A stretch of 18,019 bases of DNA from Bacteroidales bacterium (GTDB lineage: Bacteria; Bacteroidota; Bacteroidia; Bacteroidales; VadinHA17), in NCBI GenBank assembly GCA_003520925.1, contig DOTV01000135.1:9170-27188 (forward strand), in the 5' to 3' direction. The notes beneath the pieces were generated by a model, which did no database searches, had not been told where the DNA came from, and worked only from the letters and a program-made list of their open reading frames with translations. Positions within the stretch are counted from its first letter, which is position 1, and each line of letters begins with the position of its first letter. The position numbers and the translations under genes are program-made. Below are positions 13,866 through 18,019 of the stretch, one piece after another.

Positions 13866-15221
13866 ATGAAAAGGGTTGTCTGGTTAATCATATTTAAACT
13901 TATTTTGTGTGATAGTGGAATATCAGCCCAGGAAGCTAAGAAATGGACCTTGCAGGAGTGCATTGATTATGCTGTTGAAAGAAATATCGGGCTCCAGAGG
14001 CAGACGTTAGTAACGGAATCTGCTGAGGTTGATTTCCTTAAAGCAAAGTTGAACCTTCTGCCATCACTTAATTTTAATTCTGATGCCCGTGTAGGGTTTG
14101 GAAGGTCAATTGACCCTGTAACAAACCTTATCACTTTTAAGCAGAACCTCAGTAACTCCTATTCTTTAAGCTCCTCTGTTCAACTCTTTAACGGTTTTGC
14201 TACGCTAAATACGATTTCTGCAAACAAATTCATGCTCAAAGCAGGAATAGAAACCGGGAAAGTAACCCGAAATACTCTTATTGTCAATATCCTTGGGGCA
14301 TATTACGAGGTATTGTATGCAAAGGGACTTGAAGATGCAGCAAAAATGCAGCTGGATCTTTCTGAGAAACAACTTTTCAGAATCACTAAAATGGTTGAAA
14401 CCGGGAAAGAGGCTCTTTCAAAGCAATTCGAGTTAGAAAGCAGGGCTTCAGAAGACAAGCTCTCTTACACAATTGCAAAAAATACATCAGACCAGGCCAT
14501 AACATCCCTTAAACAGTTGCTGCAGATCGAAACTGGAACAGACTTTGATCTGCTGATGCCTGATCTCGAAAATACAGTTATCACAGATGACAATTTTGAT
14601 ACAGATAGTGTATATAACATTGCTTCTCAAACCCTGCCACGGCTAAAAGCAATCAATTATGAATTGATGGCCTCGCGCAGGCAGGTCGCTGCTGCCCGGG
14701 GCAGACTTGCCCCAAGCCTGGCTGTCGGTGGTGCAATCTATACAGGATATTATAAAGTAATAAGCGAAGGTGTCCCTGAACAGGACTCCTTTTCACAACA
14801 GTTAAAGAACAATAACAGTCAGGCCATCTTTCTTTCGCTCGATATTCCGATTTTTAACAACTTCAATACCGGAAGAAATATCAGGTTGGCAAAAATTAAG
14901 AGGAATGATACTGAACTGAAACTGGAGCAAGAAAAGAACAGCTTATATACAGAAATCGAAAATGCCTGTCTTTATTTCAACCGGGGAAAGGATGAGTATA
15001 CCGCCGCTACAGCTAATCTTGAATTCAATAAGAAATCATTTGATGCCGTAGAGAAGAAATTTGAAGCCGGTCTCGTTGATGTAACTGATTATTCAGCTGC
15101 AAAGACCACACTTTTCAGGGCGGACACAGAGGCTTTGAGGACCAGGCTTCAGCTCCTGATAAGAAGACTTACAATTCAGTTCTATTCAACGGGAGAATAC
15201 GAAAATATATTAAGCAACTAA
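13866..15221 (+). CDS. TolC-family outer-membrane efflux protein
   Basis: This 451-residue protein is predicted to form the outer-membrane channel and periplasmic tunnel of an export system. A signal peptide ends near GISAQEA (cleavage after about residue 21 or 22). The mature protein begins with WTLQECIDYAVERNIGLQRQ, the typical start of Bacteroidota TolC proteins, and has the two OEP repeats (about 28-230 and 250-445), rich in long helices. Motifs include SANKFMLKAGIE and, in the second repeat, AARGRLAPSLAVGG and LDIPIFNNFNTGRNI. It is the first gene of an operon with the HlyD-like adaptor 17 bp downstream. There is no ribosome site before the ATG. TolC proteins are shared by many pumps, so the substrate must be judged from the partners. 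Confidence 0.93.
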   Translation: MKRVVWLIIFKLILCDSGISAQEAKKWTLQECIDYAVERNIGLQRQTLVTESAEVDFLKAKLNLLPSLNFNSDARVGFGRSIDPVTNLITFKQNLSNSYSLSSSVQLFNGFATLNTISANKFMLKAGIETGKVTRNTLIVNILGAYYEVLYAKGLEDAAKMQLDLSEKQLFRITKMVETGKEALSKQFELESRASEDKLSYTIAKNTSDQAITSLKQLLQIETGTDFDLLMPDLENTVITDDNFDTDSVYNIASQTLPRLKAINYELMASRRQVAAARGRLAPSLAVGGAIYTGYYKVISEGVPEQDSFSQQLKNNNSQAIFLSLDIPIFNNFNTGRNIRLAKIKRNDTELKLEQEKNSLYTEIENACLYFNRGKDEYTAATANLEFNKKSFDAVEKKFEAGLVDVTDYSAAKTTLFRADTEALRTRLQLLIRRLTIQFYSTGEYENILSN

Positions 15222-15238
15222 ATAAAGAGAGATTTTAT

Positions 15239-16519
15239 ATGGATACCCCTATTGAAAAAATGGATAAAGCAATTCCGAAGAAAAAAGGTCTTCAGAAAAA
15301 ACACATCGGATATATTATTTTCGGGATAGTAGTTATTGTGCTATTTTATATGGCATTTTTCACCGACCGGACCTCCACATACAAAGTTGAAAAAGATAAG
15401 CTTATCATAGAAACGATAATAGAAGATCAGTTCAACGATTATATTACTGTTCCCGGAACTGTTGAACCTATCAGCATCATTCTCCTTGATGCCCAGGAGG
15501 GAGGGCGTGTGGAGGAGATACTGATTGAAGAGGGTTCAATGGTAAGGAAAGGAGATATAATCCTGAGATTAAGCAATCCCGATCTTTATCTGAATATTCT
15601 TGACAGCGAAGCTCAGCTTGCCGAAAAGGAGAATTTTCTGAGGAATACCCAGGTTACAATGGAACAGGAAAGGATATCTATTAAAAGAGAACTTATCACT
15701 CTGAGATATGATATTGAAAGAAAAGAAAGAGTATACCAGCAAAATTCTGTTCTTATTAAAGACAACCTGATATCTAAAGAGGAATTTATCCGGTCGAAGG
15801 AGGATTTGGATATGGCCCGCAGCTCCCGTGACCTTTTTATAGAGAGACAGAAACAGGATTCAATTTTCCGCTCTGTCCAGGTGGAGACATTAAAAGCCAA
15901 CCTTGAAAATATGAAGAGGAATCTGGGTCTTGTAAGACAAAGAGTAGAAAATCTCAATGTTCGGGCTACTGTTGACGGGCAACTTGGTTTACTGGTCCCC
16001 GAAATAGGGCAATCAATATCACGGGGCGCTAACATGGGCCAGATAAACGTACTTACCTCGTACAAAGTTACAGCCCAGATTGATGAACATTACATCGACA
16101 GAGTCAGGACACAACTGACCGCAACACTTGACCGACAGGGAACCGAGTTTAACCTGGTCGTAAAAAGAGTCTATCCGGAAGTTAGAAACGGGACTTTCGA
16201 AATAGATATGGTTTTCAGGGACAGTATGCCTGACAATATCAGGACTGGACAGACTTACTATACAAGCCTCCAGCTTGGACAGCCAAAGGTATCACTGATG
16301 GTACCGATAGGCGGTTTTTTCCAGGAAACGGGCGGGCAATGGATATATGTACTTGATCCGACAGAATCTTATGCCACAAAACGAAACATCTCAATTGGCC
16401 GGAAAAATCCTAAATACTATGAGGTACTTACCGGGCTTCAGACAGGTGAAAAAGTAATAGTATCGGGATATGAAACCTTTGGCAAGAATGAAAAACTGAT
16501 CTTTAAAAAATCGAAATAA
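15239..16519 (+). CDS. HlyD/MacA-like periplasmic adaptor subunit
   Basis: This 426-residue inner-membrane-anchored adaptor links an ABC transporter to the TolC-like channel. One membrane segment (about residues 22-41) follows a short cytoplasmic lysine-rich end. It is followed by the first half of a lipoyl-like domain (GTVEPISIILLDAQEGGRVEEI), a long coiled coil at about 120-237, and the second lipoyl half (VRATVDGQLGLLVPEIGQSI). Beta-barrel and membrane-proximal domains follow, with YKVTAQIDEHYIDRV, NIRTGQTYYTSLQL and TGLQTGEKVIVSGYETF. The order is that of MacA and other adaptors used with MacB-type ATPases. It lies between the tolC-like gene (17 bp upstream) and the ATPase gene (15 bp downstream), so the three form one operon. 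AGAGAG about 9 bp before the ATG is a weak ribosome site. Confidence 0.93.
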   Translation: MDTPIEKMDKAIPKKKGLQKKHIGYIIFGIVVIVLFYMAFFTDRTSTYKVEKDKLIIETIIEDQFNDYITVPGTVEPISIILLDAQEGGRVEEILIEEGSMVRKGDIILRLSNPDLYLNILDSEAQLAEKENFLRNTQVTMEQERISIKRELITLRYDIERKERVYQQNSVLIKDNLISKEEFIRSKEDLDMARSSRDLFIERQKQDSIFRSVQVETLKANLENMKRNLGLVRQRVENLNVRATVDGQLGLLVPEIGQSISRGANMGQINVLTSYKVTAQIDEHYIDRVRTQLTATLDRQGTEFNLVVKRVYPEVRNGTFEIDMVFRDSMPDNIRTGQTYYTSLQLGQPKVSLMVPIGGFFQETGGQWIYVLDPTESYATKRNISIGRKNPKYYEVLTGLQTGEKVIVSGYETFGKNEKLIFKKSK

Positions 16520-16534
16520 CTAATAATAACTGTT

Positions 16535-17209
16535 ATGATTAAGACTAACGAATTAACCAAAGTCTTCAGAACTGAAGAAGTTGAGACCACAGCTCTCAAT
16601 AAAATCAATCTTAATGTTAAGGAAGGTGAATATGTAGCCGTTATGGGCCCTTCCGGGTGCGGAAAATCCACTCTTCTGAATATTCTTGGATTGCTTGATA
16701 ATCCAACTTCAGGAAGCTATTTATTTAACGGGACAGAAGTAGCGAATCTGAAAGAACGTGACCGGACAGTATTCCGTAAAGGGAATATCGGATTTGTTTT
16801 TCAGAGTTTTAACCTGATTGACGAACTGAATGTGTTTGAGAATGTAGAATTGCCCCTGATCTATCTGAAAATGAAGACCAGCGAAAGGAAGAAGAAAGTA
16901 GAAGAAGCCCTTGACCGGATGAAGATTACTCATCGCGCTAAACATTTTCCTCAGCAACTTTCGGGCGGGCAGCAGCAAAGGGTGGCAATCGCTCGGGCTG
17001 TCGTTGCAAATCCAAGGCTGATCCTGGCAGATGAGCCAACAGGTAACCTCGATTCAAAAAACGGGATCGAAGTAATAAACCTGCTTTCTGAACTCAATAA
17101 GGAAGGAACCACGATAATCATGGTAACACACTCCGAGAGGGATGCAGGATATGCACACAGGATAGTTAACCTGTTTGATGGCCAGATTGTTACAGAGAAT
17201 CTTAAATAA
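16535..17209 (+). CDS. MacB/LolD-type ABC transporter ATP-binding protein
   Basis: This 224-residue stand-alone nucleotide-binding domain energises an exporter. Walker A is GPSGCGKS (38-45), Q-loop Gln90 in GFVFQSFNL, the signature is LSGGQ (142-146), Walker B is LILADEP (162-168) followed by TGNLD, and the switch histidine is His199 in MVTHS. The family is that of MacB, LolD and FtsE: the TGNLDSKNG stretch and QQQRVAIARA are typical. MacB itself fuses this domain to an FtsX-type permease; here the protein ends after the NBD and no permease gene follows before the terminator at 17235-17270. The permease must be encoded elsewhere, or the ATPase works with another system. It is the last gene of the tolC-hlyD operon. 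Confidence 0.93.
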   Translation: MIKTNELTKVFRTEEVETTALNKINLNVKEGEYVAVMGPSGCGKSTLLNILGLLDNPTSGSYLFNGTEVANLKERDRTVFRKGNIGFVFQSFNLIDELNVFENVELPLIYLKMKTSERKKKVEEALDRMKITHRAKHFPQQLSGGQQQRVAIARAVVANPRLILADEPTGNLDSKNGIEVINLLSELNKEGTTIIMVTHSERDAGYAHRIVNLFDGQIVTENLK

Positions 17210-17234
17210 TCCGATAAAAGCTTTCCGAAATTTT

Positions 17235-17270
17235 AAAGAGGTGCCTTTTAAAAGGGGCACCTCTTTTTTT
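17235..17270 (+). terminator. Strong intrinsic terminator after ATPase gene
   Basis: AAAGAGGTGCC (17235-17245) pairs with GGCACCTCTTT (17256-17266), an 11-bp stem, with further T-A and G-T pairing in the TTTTAAAAGG centre, and then T residues to 17270. It lies 26 bp after the ATPase stop and ends the tolC-hlyD-ATPase operon. On the other strand a run of A and T makes it a possible terminator for the convergent sigma-54 activator too. Confidence 0.92.
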
Positions 17271-17302
17271 ATCCTTTTATTAGCCAATTGATGATCCATT
17301 CT

Positions 17303-18019
17303 CTATAGACCGAACTTCCTCATCTTATTATATAACGTCTGCCTGGTAACTCCAAGCTTTTCCGAAACAACACTGATATTATTCAGATGTCGCTTAAGGC
17401 AGTTTATGATCATTTTTTTCTCCATCTCCTCCAAAGTTAATTCATCATAAACAATATTTCCCGGTGATGGGGTGAATACAAAGTCAGATGGTTTAAGAAC
17501 CTGAGAATCACACATTATAACGGCTTTTTCAATAGAATGCTGAAGTTCTCTTACGTTACCCGGCCAGGTATGATTGGCCAGTTTTTCAAGAGCATGGGTA
17601 CTGATCTTAAGTAAATCCTTTCTATATCTCTCACAATTTGCCCTGAGAAAATAATTAGCCAGGATGGGAATATCATCAACTCTGTCACGCAATGGAGGCA
17701 CTTCTATCATAATTGTATTTATACGATAAAGGAGGTCTTCCCTGAACTTCCCTTCTCTTACCATTTGCAAAAGGTCACAATTCGTAGCACAAACAAGACG
17801 TATATTAATGGGAATCTGCTTATTTGATCCAACTCTTACAATAAATCTGTTCTGAAGAACACTGAGAAGTTTGGTCTGCGACTGTATTGAGAGATTCCCT
17901 ATCTCATCAAGAAAAAGAGTCCCATTTTGAGCAAGTTCAAACTTGCCTTTGCGATCATCCCTGGCATCTGTAAAGGCACCCTTAACATGGCCGAATAATT
18001 CGCTTTCGAAAAGTGTTTC
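17303..18019 (-). CDS. Sigma-54-dependent activator, C-terminal part (partial)
   Basis: The frame is open to the window edge, so the start is outside; 238 residues are visible. They cover most of the AAA+ domain and a C-terminal Fis-type HTH. In the visible piece, the sigma-54 contact loop reads GAFTDA (residues 14-19) within ELFGHVKGAFTDA, Walker B is LFLDEIG (35-41), and FREDLLYRIN carries an arginine-finger region. VPPLRDRVDDI and HTWPGNVRELQHSIEKAV are the usual downstream motifs. The HTH (about 195-238) ends RQTLYNKMRKFGL. The usual loop is GAFTGA; Asp replaces the second Gly. Walker A and any receiver domain lie outside, so I cannot say whether it is a response regulator. It converges on the export operon, 93 bp away. 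Confidence 0.92.
   Translation of the reverse strand, partial: ETLFESELFGHVKGAFTDARDDRKGKFELAQNGTLFLDEIGNLSIQSQTKLLSVLQNRFIVRVGSNKQIPINIRLVCATNCDLLQMVREGKFREDLLYRINTIMIEVPPLRDRVDDIPILANYFLRANCERYRKDLLKISTHALEKLANHTWPGNVRELQHSIEKAVIMCDSQVLKPSDFVFTPSPGNIVYDELTLEEMEKKMIINCLKRHLNNISVVSEKLGVTRQTLYNKMRKFGL

Noticed and set aside
15613..16065. 150-codon minus-strand frame inside the HlyD-like gene
   Set aside because: Serine/arginine-rich antisense shadow of the coiled-coil coding sequence; the plus-strand frame has full domain support.

Overview
The window looks like chromosomal DNA of a member of the Bacteroidota, probably class Bacteroidia. The evidence is a SusC/SusD outer-membrane pair, a long (462-residue) signal peptidase I next to dapB, short lipoprotein signal peptides, and start codons that almost all lack a Shine-Dalgarno sequence. 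No insertion sequence, phage gene, tRNA, rRNA or CRISPR array was seen.

Layout. (1) 1-1488, plus strand: the translation cluster thrS (3' end only), infC, rpmI, rplT, closed by a hairpin terminator. infC starts at an ATT codon behind the only strong Shine-Dalgarno sequence found at any visible gene start. (2) 1510-3656, minus strand: dapB then lepB. (3) 3782-5470, plus strand: a lipoprotein amidohydrolase of the YtcJ-like amidohydrolase-3 type. (4) 5486-7321, minus strand: a LytS-like histidine kinase followed 3 nt later by a LytTR response regulator. (5) 7322-7696: a 375-bp divergent control region rich in repeats and dyads. (6) 7697-12557, plus strand: a susC-like and susD-like pair without any carbohydrate-active enzyme beside it. 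(7) 12558-13586: a 9-bp periodic repeat, a minus-strand YkgJ-type cysteine-cluster protein and a plus-strand NTF2-like lipoprotein. (8) 13866-17209, plus strand: an export operon of TolC-like outer-membrane factor, HlyD/MacA-like adaptor and MacB-type ATPase, ended by a strong terminator with no permease gene. (9) 17303-18019, minus strand: the C-terminal part of a sigma-54 activator, cut by the window edge.

How the genes may work together. The kinase/LytTR operon is divergent from susCD. The space between them holds CGTT-centred repeats spaced 20 and 21 bp, close to what LytTR proteins bind, so I infer that this two-component system controls susCD import. The amidohydrolase lies on the other side of the regulator and may process the imported compound, but that link rests on position only. 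The TolC-HlyD-ATPase operon probably exports a compound or lipoprotein in partnership with a permease encoded elsewhere. The convergent sigma-54 activator is a plausible regulator, but I found no -24/-12 site upstream of the tolC-like gene.

The most interesting points are the ATT start and lone Shine-Dalgarno of infC, the possible LytTR operator and overlapping terminator-like hairpin upstream of susC, the 9-bp array that folds on itself after susD, and the permease-less export operon. None of these proves a new system; each is a testable observation.
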